Shown one piece after another: positions 26,753-34,624 of a stretch of 64,000 nt of DNA. The DNA comes from Bog-473 sp963741995 (lineage in GTDB: Bacteria > Actinomycetota > Acidimicrobiia > Acidimicrobiales > RAAP-2). The notes below the pieces were generated by a model that worked only from the letters and a program-made list of their open reading frames with translations, searched no databases and was not told the DNA's origin. The position numbers and the translations under genes were made by a program. The stretch is from contig CAVUKI010000009.1 of the NCBI GenBank assembly GCA_963741995.1, forward strand, positions 186,001 through 250,000, in the 5' to 3' direction. Numbering within the stretch: the first letter of the stretch is position 1; every line of letters starts with the position of its first letter.

Positions 26753-26822
26753 AGGGGCCTGCAAAGCCCCGTACGGTGGTTCGATTCCGCCCGCCGCCTC
26801 CAGGATGTTTCCTGGTCAGGCT
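26753..26822 (+). repeat. Attachment-site repeat, copy 2
   Basis: It repeats tRNA-Cys from the anticodon stem to CCA plus 20 bp, with one C-to-T change in the T-stem. There is no 5' half, so it is not a tRNA gene. It marks the A/B element junction. Confidence 0.92.
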
Positions 26823-26897
26823 GAGGTAACTGGTTTGACCGTTCTTTGCCGAGAGTGACGTGGATCTGCTTGGGTTTTCGTGGTGATCGGCGTGGGA

Positions 26898-27553
26898 TCA
26901 TGTGATTTTCGTGGGACGTGGCTGGCTGGTGATGGAGGGGATGCGAGGATCTCGAAGCGTTGGCGCTCGATTTCTTTCGGAGCGATTACACGCCAGGACC
27001 TGCTCGACACTCGCTGCTGCGCCTAGCCCTTCGAGATGCTGTAGCACGAGAATGGCGGATCGAAATAGGTGTCCGTAGATGTTCGATTGTCGTCTCTGTA
27101 AGACGAGTGGTGACTTCCTCCTGCATCTTCGGGTGCGCGGCCCTGCGGCGATCCGAATGGCCACATAGGTTTGCTAGGTCGTGCCAGCGGAGGTCAGGAC
27201 GGGCCGATCGCAGCGCGATCTTCTTCCATGTCTGGCTCGTGAAGCTGGATAAGTGTGGCGTGTTGCCTCGGGTGTTCCACGAAGACGCAGTCCGTCTTTG
27301 CCGGGTTGGGCACGCTCGGCGAGCTGCTCATCGAGGATGGGGTACGGGGCGCCCAGATGGGGACCTGTCGTCGACCGGCTGAGCTTCGGCTGGTCGAGCC
27401 ACGGAACTTTGAGCCGACCTCGACCGGACCTGCTGGCTCACGACGAACCGCTCGGGCAGCATGTCCACGTCCCGGCGTCGCAAGCCGACCATCTCCGACC
27501 ACCGCAGGCCTGACCACGCGGCCACCAGCACCCACGAACGGCACCACGCCGGC
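26898..27553 (-). pseudogene. Integrase remnant, truncated second copy
   Basis: Only the catalytic half is left: MLVAAWSGLRWSEMVGLRRR, then VDMLPERFVVSQQV, and SNIYGHLFRSA with the Tyr, in different frames. It aligns with 12459-13024 of the element A integrase. Homology ends abruptly at 27553, where unrelated sequence begins. It has different indels from copy 1 and cannot encode a working recombinase. Confidence 0.85.
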
Positions 27554-27575
27554 GATTAGAGGCTACCCCGGCTAA

Positions 27576-27779
27576 CTACTCCCTTGGAGCTGATCGTTCA
27601 ATTGAACCGAGCAGCCGATCACGTCCATTGGATACTTCGCTTAGTTCGAACTCCAACATGTGGGCGTGACACCGCCAGTACACAAGCTGATCCAACAGGA
27701 ACCCAATATCTTCGATAGTGATGACTTCCTTGGCATCATGAAGCGGACTGCGACCTAAGCCCCGCTTCTTGTTCCCCAT
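27576..27779 (-). CDS. Hypothetical protein, 67 residues
   Basis: MGNKKRGLGRSPLHDAKEVI, then TIEDIGFLLDQLVYWRCHAH, ending SIERSAPRE. ATG 27779 has AAAGGA six bases upstream. It is mostly helical and charged, with no family recognised. It begins the unique part of element B just after the integrase truncation point. Confidence 0.55.
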   Translation of the reverse strand: MGNKKRGLGRSPLHDAKEVITIEDIGFLLDQLVYWRCHAHMLEFELSEVSNGRDRLLGSIERSAPRE

Positions 27780-28044
27780 GGTTCGTCCTTTCGCGTTGCA
27801 ACGTCCCTTCGCTGGTGGCGTGTGGAACCAAACCGGGCGACGCGAGTGCGGTTGCTGTATGCCGCGTCATGAGCCTTTCTCTGCAACCTCTTGAGGTGGT
27901 GTGAACAACCCCCGGTTGTATCGGCCGCCCTTGTCGAGCGGTTGAGGATTGGGACATAACGCGGTGCCTACTAGGACCAACGCGTTCCGTCGGAACGATT
28001 AGTTCGCTGCGTCGCCTGCCGAGATTCCGTTGAGCGTCGCTGCC

Positions 28045-28140
28045 TAACCCCCCGCAGCAGCCCCATTAGGCCCCTCAAGATGGTCGGGACACGCCCCCAA
28101 CGCCATTCCCGATCCGGCGCGGGGCACGCTGGCGGCGGCC
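28045..28140 (-). pseudogene. Fragment of the Trp-rich small gene (copy 3)
   Basis: The minus strand gives WRWG, then CPDHLEG in adjacent frames. The DNA resembles 26450-26530 and 33005-33080 (shared CCCCTC-AGATGGTC-GGACA-GCCC core). Truncated at both ends. Confidence 0.45.
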
Positions 28141-28158
28141 TGTCGATAGCGTTGGAGC

Positions 28159-28606
28159 GTGCCTGAGCGGCCCACCATCACCGGATTCCAATACCACGAG
28201 GAACCTGTCGCCTCCGAACTCGATCTGGCCAACTGGTTCGGAGAACCAGTGTGGGTGCCCGCACAATGGCCGGTGGACCTCCACCCTCCTGAGTACCAGT
28301 TGATGCTCCCTCCAACCGGTCGGGACGCCCATGACCTTCGCTCTCACTACCAGCTTCGTTCGATCACAGATGGTCGCCTATTGCTGGTGTCTGGTCACCG
28401 GCGGCGGCAAGGGCAGCACTTGGAAAGCGGCCTGCTTCCAGTGGAAGGTGAGCAGTTTCGTGACCTTGACCGGACCCGCCGGCCAACCGCCGCATGTCGT
28501 TGTCCGTGCACCGGTGTGGGATGTCCATGTCACTGGTTCGGTCAGCCCGGACATGCCCCAAGCTGTAGCGAGAAGCCTCGTACAGGTGAGTGTGACCGAC
28601 CACTAA
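28159..28606 (+). pseudogene. Hypothetical protein, probably frameshifted
   Basis: GTG 28159 opens MPERPTITGFQYHEEPVASE, then LDLANWFGEPVWVPAQWPVD and EYQLMLPPTGRDAHDL, which looks like genuine coding sequence. The likely C-terminus is in another frame, AGQPPHVVVRAPVWDVHVTG then SVSPDMPQAVARSLVQV, with stop 28606. A break near 28380-28460 is needed. No known function. Confidence 0.45.
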
Positions 28607-28792
28607 TGGCCGCCCCATTTCATTGGAATGAGTGACTTGGATCACCCACTCACTCGGTACACACCGCCCACATTGTTTAAGATGCCTGCAACCCCAGCGA
28701 AGTTGACATTTGGATCCAGCGACATGAGCCCCTGTTCACAAACCCACTGCTGATCTAGGGTCGCTGTGGAAGCGTTTGAATCGAGGTTCCCC

Positions 28793-30001
28793 ATGGTGCA
28801 TGGATCTATGTCGCACTCGATCTCCTCCTGGAAGCACCGGCTTTGGCTACGGACGCTCGGTGGCGCCGCGGTTATCTGTCTTGCCATCACGGCCACGGCC
28901 ACGGCCGCCGCTGCCGCAGCGCCTGGCGTACGAGCGCAGGCCAGCCCGGCCATCTCGACGAGCCAGCAGCAGGCGGTGGCGACCTACAACGCGCTCCAAC
29001 AGAACCTCTATGCCGCGCGCCAATCCCTTTACAGCGGTAGTTCTTCGAACTCGTGCGGCACCTATTCGTGCCTGTGGCCGTTCACCAACGCCGTCGCCGG
29101 CACGGTCTACCTCTACGGCGCGCCAAACGGTGCTGGCTACCTGTCCGCCATCGCAGCCCGCCAGACAGGTCTCGGCCACTACGCCGACCTGTCGGAAGTC
29201 TCCCCTACGGGTTCAGCTCAACCGTCCGCCTACCAATCGGCTGTGCCGTCGCCACTCGGACCGGGCGGTGCCACCTACTACGACGACAACGGGTGGGTCG
29301 GGCTGAACCTGATCCACGCTTATCTGCTCACGTCGAACGGGACCTACCTCACCTTGGCTCAGGACGAGCTCAACTTCATCATGTCCGGGTGGGACACGAA
29401 CGTCAGTGACGGCTGTCCCGGAGGCGTCTTCTGGGAGGACGTTGCGGGGAGCGAGCGCAACACCACCGCGAACGGAGCCGGAGCGGCGCTCGCGCTCGAG
29501 CTGGACCGTCTCACCGGGACCACCTCGGACCTGACATGGGCGACGAGCGTGTACCAGTGGGTCGTCCACTGTCTCGGAACCGCGAGCGGCCTGTACAACG
29601 ACCACGTCAATGCGAACGGAAGCGTGAACACAACGATCTGGAGCTATAACCAGGGCGTCATGGTCGGCGCGGGCGTCTTGCTGTACCAGCTGACCGGGAA
29701 CAGCACGTACCTCGAGCAAGCGCAGCAGACGGCAGCCGCGGCCGTGTCCTACTTCGGCACGGGAACGACGCTCGTCAACGAGGGGCCGGCGTTCAACGCC
29801 ATCTACTTCCGCAACTTGTTCCTTCTCAATCAGGTTGCGCCCAACGCTGCCTACGCCTCCGAGGCCCATAGCTTTGCGACCACCATGTGGGCGCAACGCC
29901 AAGCTGGAACCGGGCTCATTGACCCCCAGTACGGCGTCAACGGAACCGCTCCGATGGTCGAGATCTACGCACTGCTGGCCGGAAGTTCGCCCACGCCTTA
30001 G
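28793..30001 (+). CDS. Secreted glycoside hydrolase family 76 (alpha-1,6-mannanase-type)
   Basis: 402 residues from ATG 28793 (CGAGG ribosome site at 28782-28786). An N-terminal signal peptide with an Ala-rich core ends near GVRAQA. The (alpha/alpha)6-barrel is recognisable from YYDDNGWVGLNLIHAYLLT, where the adjacent aspartates are the GH76 catalytic pair, and from the later ANGAGAALALELDRLTG and TTIWSYNQGVMVGAGVLLYQ. GH76 enzymes endo-cleave alpha-1,6-mannan backbones of fungal or mycobacterial-type glycans. It is cargo of element B. A GH92 mannosidase lies 7.5 kb away beyond att3. Frame intact. Confidence 0.88.
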   Translation: MVHGSMSHSISSWKHRLWLRTLGGAAVICLAITATATAAAAAAPGVRAQASPAISTSQQQAVATYNALQQNLYAARQSLYSGSSSNSCGTYSCLWPFTNAVAGTVYLYGAPNGAGYLSAIAARQTGLGHYADLSEVSPTGSAQPSAYQSAVPSPLGPGGATYYDDNGWVGLNLIHAYLLTSNGTYLTLAQDELNFIMSGWDTNVSDGCPGGVFWEDVAGSERNTTANGAGAALALELDRLTGTTSDLTWATSVYQWVVHCLGTASGLYNDHVNANGSVNTTIWSYNQGVMVGAGVLLYQLTGNSTYLEQAQQTAAAAVSYFGTGTTLVNEGPAFNAIYFRNLFLLNQVAPNAAYASEAHSFATTMWAQRQAGTGLIDPQYGVNGTAPMVEIYALLAGSSPTP

Positions 30002-30119
30002 CGAGGCGCATCAACGACCGCCCGCTACTCGCCGGACCTGCGACGAGTGGGCGACAGCCGCCCGGCTCGACTCTTAGCCCGAAAGTGCCTGCTTGGTGGC
30101 ACCCCTACACGGCGAACTG

Positions 30120-30153
30120 GGCACCCCGGTGCCGGATCCGGCACCGGGGTGCC
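30120..30153. terminator. Perfect 34-bp palindrome, bidirectional terminator candidate
   Basis: 17-bp arms with no loop, centred on GATC at 30136/30137, lying between the convergent GH76 and TIG-repeat genes. There is no U-run, so termination would depend on the hairpin alone, as is common in actinobacteria. Confidence 0.65.
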
Positions 30154-30226
30154 GGTCGACGCTTCGGCACCCACGACGGTGCAGGGCACTACCCGATGCG
30201 TGTTGGTTTCAGCAACGTGTTGGGGT

Positions 30227-32561
30227 TCAGCTGTAGCTGAAGTCGGCCCCCGCATTGGCGGCACTGGTGCCCCCCGTCGTCGTGACGAACAGGCTGAAGG
30301 TACCGGCCTTGGCGCCCCCACCGGTGGTGGCGGTGATCTCGGTCGGCGAGACGACCTTGACGCTGGTCGCCGCGATGGCGCCGGTGGTGCCGTTGCCCTG
30401 GCCGATCACCACCTTGGCGCCGGTGACGAAGCCGGTCCCGGTGATGGTGATGGCGGTGCCCCCTTTTGTCGGTCCGGTGTTCGGACTGACCTTTGTGACC
30501 GTGACCCCATAGCTGAAGTCGGCCCCGGCATTGGCGGCACTGGTGCCCGCCGAGGTGGTGACGTACAGGGTCCAGGAACCGGCCTTGGCCCCCCCGCCGG
30601 TGGTGGCGGTGATCTCGGTCGGCGAGACGACCTTGACGCTGGTCGCCGCGATGGCGCCGGTGGTGCCGTTGCCCTGGCCGATCACCACCGTGGCGCCGGT
30701 GACGAAGCCGGTCCCGGTGATGGTGATGGCGGTGCCCCCTTTTGTCGGTCCGGTGTTCGGACTGACCTTTGTGACCGTCGACCCCATAGCTGAAGTCGGC
30801 CCCGGCATTGGCGGCACTGGTGCCCCCCGTCGTGGTGACGAACGGACTGAATGCACCGGCCTTGGCCCCCCCGCCAGTCACCGCCGTGATCTCGGTCGGC
30901 GAGACGACCTTGACGCTGGTCGCCGCGATGGCGCCGGTGGTGCCGTTGCCCTGGCCGATCACCACCTTGGCGCCGGTGACGAAGCCGGTCCCGGTGATGG
31001 TGATGCCGGTGCCCCCTTTTGTCGGTCCGGTGTTCGGGCTTACCTTTGTGACCGTGGGGAGCTTTGCCGTGACAGTCTCGATTTCAGAACCGCAAGAACT
31101 CGTAGACGAATTGTTATAGGTGTCGCCCGAGTACGAAGCCTGCCAGTAATAGGTGCCGGCGTTGTCCAGGGTTACTGGGGCCGAAGCCGGGGCCGTGCCA
31201 GAAGTCGTGATCGGCTCGGCCGTTCCGCCGGCTACCAGGTCGGTGCAGTTGGAATCCGAATACACATTGTAGGTGACGTTGCCGGTGGCCTCAGAGGCGT
31301 TGGTGCCGGACAAGGTGGCCTGGTCTGTGATGGCCGTACCTGTGGGCACCGAGATGGCCGCCCCCGACGACCCGCCGCCCGAGAGAGAGGTGGACACCGC
31401 GGTCGTTGTCGTCGAGCCGGGGCCCGCGGCACAACTTGGGGTCGTGGGACTCGCGTTGGTCTGTTTGGAGACGATCGTCGGCAACCCTTGGGTTCCGATT
31501 GTCGGAGTGTTCGTAAAGCTCAGGTTGTTGGTCTCCCCGGTGAACCCCTCCTCCACGCATGTCGGGGCTGACACGCTGTTATCCGACAATTTCGTCTGTG
31601 CTTCCAGAGTCGTGTTGGCACCAAAATTTGCAGCACCGCCGCTACCGTCACCGAAAACGTCGAACTCGGCAGTATTCCAATTTGGCGCAAGGTCAACCAC
31701 GCTGTCAGGGTTGCTCACGAACGTTGCTTCGCCCCCGAACGACAGAGTCACCGCGTCGTTACCACCGGCAGAAGCGCTCCCCTCCAGCTGTGTCGAGGCT
31801 AGATCAGCGGCGGTCAAGACGCCGCCGGAAAACGAGGATGCTGGGCTGTTGGTGTAGCAGTCGGACCCATACGAATTCCAGCCAGATGGGCAGGTGGCGT
31901 CATAGTCGATCAGCCAATACTGCATGAACACGAAGGTGGTAGACGGCGGCTCGTAAACGTAGACAAACTGCTGCCAGGCTACGCAGTTGCTTGGATCCGC
32001 ACTTCCTGAGCATGCCGGCGAGTTTGAGAAGGTCTCAGTGTTGAGCTGTAGGCTGAAGGCGTTCGCGACCTGCGCTCCCTGGGCGGCATATTGGCCCGTT
32101 TCGGTGATCGTCGGACTCACGTCAGCAAATGATCCTGTTGCAGTCGAAATCTTGCCGGCCACCACGGCTGAGTAGTCGGTACCGTTACCAACGGTCGCCG
32201 GACCGTTGGTAACGGTCGCCGGTGCCGGGACGGGTGCAGGTTGGAGCGGCATCTCCGGTGCGACCTCGCACGTGCTGGCCCGCCATTTCAGCGACGGGTA
32301 CGAAGCGTGGTAGCAGCCCCGGCCCAAGCCGGTGGGAGCCTGCGCTATGGCCTGCTGCCACTGCGCCGTGGTTGTAGCTGGCGCGGCGCTGCCGACAGGG
32401 GTCAGTGCGAACAACGGCGCCAGGAGCGCAACCCCTGCAAAGCCCAGAAGTCTCGCCGGCCTATGACCGCCCCGGGCTGGCGAAGCGAGCACCAATGAAG
32501 AGGCGTTTGCTACTGCAACACCGACGCGCCGCGTGAGTTTGATGACCGCCCCAGGTCTCAT
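30227..32561 (-). pseudogene. Secreted protein with three IPT/TIG repeats, one frameshift
   Basis: About 777 residues in total from ATG 32561 (AAGGGG ribosome site). A signal peptide (LLGFAGVALLAPLFALTPVG) is followed by a Cys-containing N-terminal domain (VAWQQFVYVYEPPSTTFVFM, YWLIDYDATCPSGW), a Ser/Thr-rich linker, an Ig-like region (VTLDNAGTYYWQASYSGDTY) and three TIG domains (VTKVSPNTGPTKGG) of 92 residues each. An extra C near 30780 puts repeats 2 and 3 out of frame. Without it the protein ends at 30227; with it translation runs to 30189. No LPXTG-type signal or C-terminal membrane segment is present, so it is probably released or non-covalently bound. Confidence 0.75.
30230..31060 (-). 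repeat. Three tandem 276-bp DNA repeats (TIG domains)
   Basis: The same block (GTCGGTCCGGTGTTCGG) recurs at 30468, 30744 and 31021. The spacings are 276 and 277 bp. The 1-bp difference is the frameshift. Near-identity at DNA level indicates recent amplification. Confidence 0.88.
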
Positions 32562-32966
32562 CTCTGCCCCTTTTGTTTATCAAGCATTCGCCCGATGCTT
32601 CTTTGGATTCTGTTGCAACCCACCCCCAGGCTGTTGCAAACAACCCCCGAGCACAGATGATTCACCGGAGTGGTAACACGGGCTGCGCTTTCTATTCAAC
32701 GTGTCCAAGCACATTGAGGCCCAATGGCCCCCGAAGAGCTGAGAAGGCCCTGAGATTAACCTGAGAAATCGCACAACACAGGCGTCTCAGGAGAGTCAAT
32801 CTCGGTACGTCGCAGCTACCGACTTCGACGACGACTGCGACAATCCGAGCCGTGTCCCTGATTTGCTCAGATGGCTGAGCGACGCCGGGTCGTGTCAGAC
32901 ATGCTGGATCCGATTTCGGCGGAGGCGCACCGCAAAGAGCACAAGAAGACTGCCCCACTCGTGCGA
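32562..32966. other. Intergenic, no supported gene
   Basis: It holds the upstream region of the TIG-repeat gene, including a short hairpin (AAGCAT-N7-ATGCTT near 32581-32599). No reading frame with a convincing product. Confidence 0.4.
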
Positions 32967-33210
32967 TTAGGGGGCACCCGATCTGCCGTCTATCGCCCCG
33001 AACTCCCTGAGCCCCGTCAACCCCTCTAGATGGTCAGGACAGGCCCACACCCGCCTCCACTTACGGCCGGATGGGGCGAACCACCGCCCGGTCCAGCTCG
33101 GCGTCTCAAGGTAGTGTGCGGCTTGACCCCCTGCCGGTCGTGGATCATCCTCCAGCACTGGCCGACCTCGGCGATTAAGGCGTTGGCGTAGGGGTCGCCG
33201 GCTGAGGCAT
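32967..33210 (-). pseudogene. Trp-rich small gene, decayed copy 2
   Basis: It reads LETPSWTGRWFAPSGRKWRR, then WACPDHLEGLTGLREFG in one frame. The start MPQP at 33210 and the EVGQCWRMIHDRQG segment are in other frames, so two indels break it. Otherwise close to 26427-26660. Confidence 0.6.
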
Positions 33211-33281
33211 GGCCATGACCAGACGGTAGGCGCCCGCAGTATCACCCGCTGGCGAACGCCGGCTTCGTAACCTTTGACGGG

Positions 33282-33440
33282 ATGGATGCGCTGCACGACG
33301 GAAGCTGCTCGCGCTGTGGCCGTCAGGCCGGCGACTGTACGACTACGGAGCTCGGGGAATGGATCGTGGATAGGGGTGGGAGTTTGACCTGCTCCGAGTG
33401 CGCGAAGCAGGTCGATCAAGATGCCGGCAAGGCATCTTGA
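33282..33440 (+). CDS. Small zinc-ribbon-like protein, 52 residues
   Basis: ATG 33282 gives MDALHDGSCSRCGRQAGDCT, then ELGEWIVDRGGSLTCSECAK, ending at TGA 33440. Two CxxC pairs (CSRC, CSEC) 27 residues apart form a plausible zinc ribbon. There is no strong ribosome site. It is divergent from the decayed Trp-rich gene. Coding status rests on the Cys pattern and codon usage. Confidence 0.5.
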   Translation: MDALHDGSCSRCGRQAGDCTTTELGEWIVDRGGSLTCSECAKQVDQDAGKAS

Positions 33441-33691
33441 GGTCGTTGTGTGAACGTTGAGCGGGTTCCGCCTATTCGGCCTATTCCAAATCGCCAGCCA
33501 GTGAGCAAAGATCGAATTGTCACCCTGGGTCCTTTTGTTCCACTGGCGATCCGGCGGGGGGGTGGCCGATTCAGCCCACCGGTCTAAGGGCTGAATCGCG
33601 GCTGGAGGCGGACACCGGCTGGATCACGCCGCTCCGCACAGCCTCGCCCCACTCTCAGCAACCGTGAACGACGCGCTCGATTCAGTGGCTC

Positions 33692-33968
33692 ATGGCCCCC
33701 GAAGCCGGCGAGGCGACACCGCTCGACCTCGAGGCGGTCCTGCATCGCCCTGGCTGGCACCAGCGGGCTGCCTGTCGTGGCATTGGCGTCGAGGCCTTCG
33801 TCATCGACCGTGGCGGCGAGTACAGCCGCCGTGACCTGTGCCAGACCGTGCCCGGTACGCCAGGAGTGTCTCGACGTCGCCCTGGCCGGCCCGGAGCTTA
33901 TTGGCATGTGGGGACGGACCACTCAGGTGGGCCGGAAGGAGCTCAGGCGGGGGAGTGCGGTGGCGTAG
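33692..33968 (+). pseudogene. WhiB-like iron-sulfur regulator, one frameshift
   Basis: PGWHQRAACRGIGVEAFVID in one frame, then, after a break near 33850, CPVRQECLDVALAGPELIGM and WGRTTQVGRKELRR in another. All four cluster Cys of a Wbl protein appear (AACRG, DLC, CPVRQEC), plus the GMWG turn and basic tail. Wbl proteins are actinobacteria-specific. It is probably a phage- or element-borne Wbl. Confidence 0.7.
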
Positions 33969-33972
33969 GGAT

Positions 33973-34146
33973 TCAGAATCCTGAGCGGTGCTCCTGCGCC
34001 GCCCTAGCCCAGCCGTGAATGAGCTCACCCTCATCTCGGACCGCCTGGTTCATGTCGTCGGCGTATGCCCCGAGCCTGTGTTCCACGATGTTGCTGAGGC
34101 GGCTTACCGCGTCTTCAAGTCCTTTGATGCGCTCGTCATTTGTCAT
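33973..34146 (-). CDS. Small helical hypothetical protein, 57 residues
   Basis: MTNDERIKGLEDAVSRLSNI, then VEHRLGAYADDMNQAVRDEG, ending EHRSGF. Strongly helical, possibly coiled coil. No Shine-Dalgarno and no family recognised. Convergent with the WhiB remnant. Confidence 0.45.
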   Translation of the reverse strand: MTNDERIKGLEDAVSRLSNIVEHRLGAYADDMNQAVRDEGELIHGWARAAQEHRSGF

Positions 34147-34189
34147 GCGGCGACGGTAATGGCGTGGAGCCGAACGCGGGATTTTCGCG

Positions 34190-34437
34190 TGATCGGCGTG
34201 CGAGGCAACGAGAGAGCCCAAGTTTACCGAGGACGCACTCGCGCTCGGGCAGGCCGTCTCCGTATTGGGCAAGACCCTGTTGGATGGCCTACGGGGCTCG
34301 CAGAGCAGAACAACGTCAAGCTTGATGGATTGCCCGAGGACCCGCAGGCCGACATCCCGCCGGAACAGATCATGACTGTGCTGCGGAGCGCCCTCGCCAT
34401 GTTCTTTCCCTTGTTGGCTCCCGCCTCTGCGGAGTAG
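34190..34437 (+). pseudogene. Small hypothetical protein, frameshifted
   Basis: KFTEDALALGQAVSVLGKTL in one frame joins, after a break near 34300, EQNNVKLDGLPEDPQADIPP and EQIMTVLRSALAMFFPLLAP in another. Start uncertain. Function unknown. Confidence 0.35.
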
Positions 34438-34624
34438 CCGACGGAAGTGCCCCAGTAAGACCAGGGGCATTCGCCACCACCCTGCCCCCGTCCGGTCGTA
34501 CCCCGTCAGAGTGAGTTGCGGACTCAGTCCCGGCTGGTGAAGGTGGGGGGTTGCAGCAAACGAAACTTGACATAGGGTCTGTCCGTCGCCTGCCGCTGGA
34601 GGTCCGGTCGCGAAAGGGGTCGGC

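Larger units (their letters stand above)
12280..26822. mobile_element. Integrative element A, decayed phage-like island in tRNA-Cys
   Basis: It is bounded by att copies 1 and 2. It has a tyrosine integrase next to the tRNA, an HTH regulator, an excisionase, a replication-initiator-like gene, a serine recombinase, terminase subunits, an SSB and phage-like small genes. No portal, capsid or tail-tube gene was recognised. Most genes carry frameshifts, so it is probably immobile. The distal end has intact cargo (DUF4240, methyltransferase). Confidence 0.85.

Noticed and set aside
26753..26822. Second tRNA-Cys gene
   Set aside because: Only the 3' half is present; acceptor 5' strand and D-arm are missing, so it is an att remnant.
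30230..31060. Regular repeats considered as a CRISPR or minisatellite array
   Set aside because: Units are 276 bp with no spacer variation and encode TIG domains.
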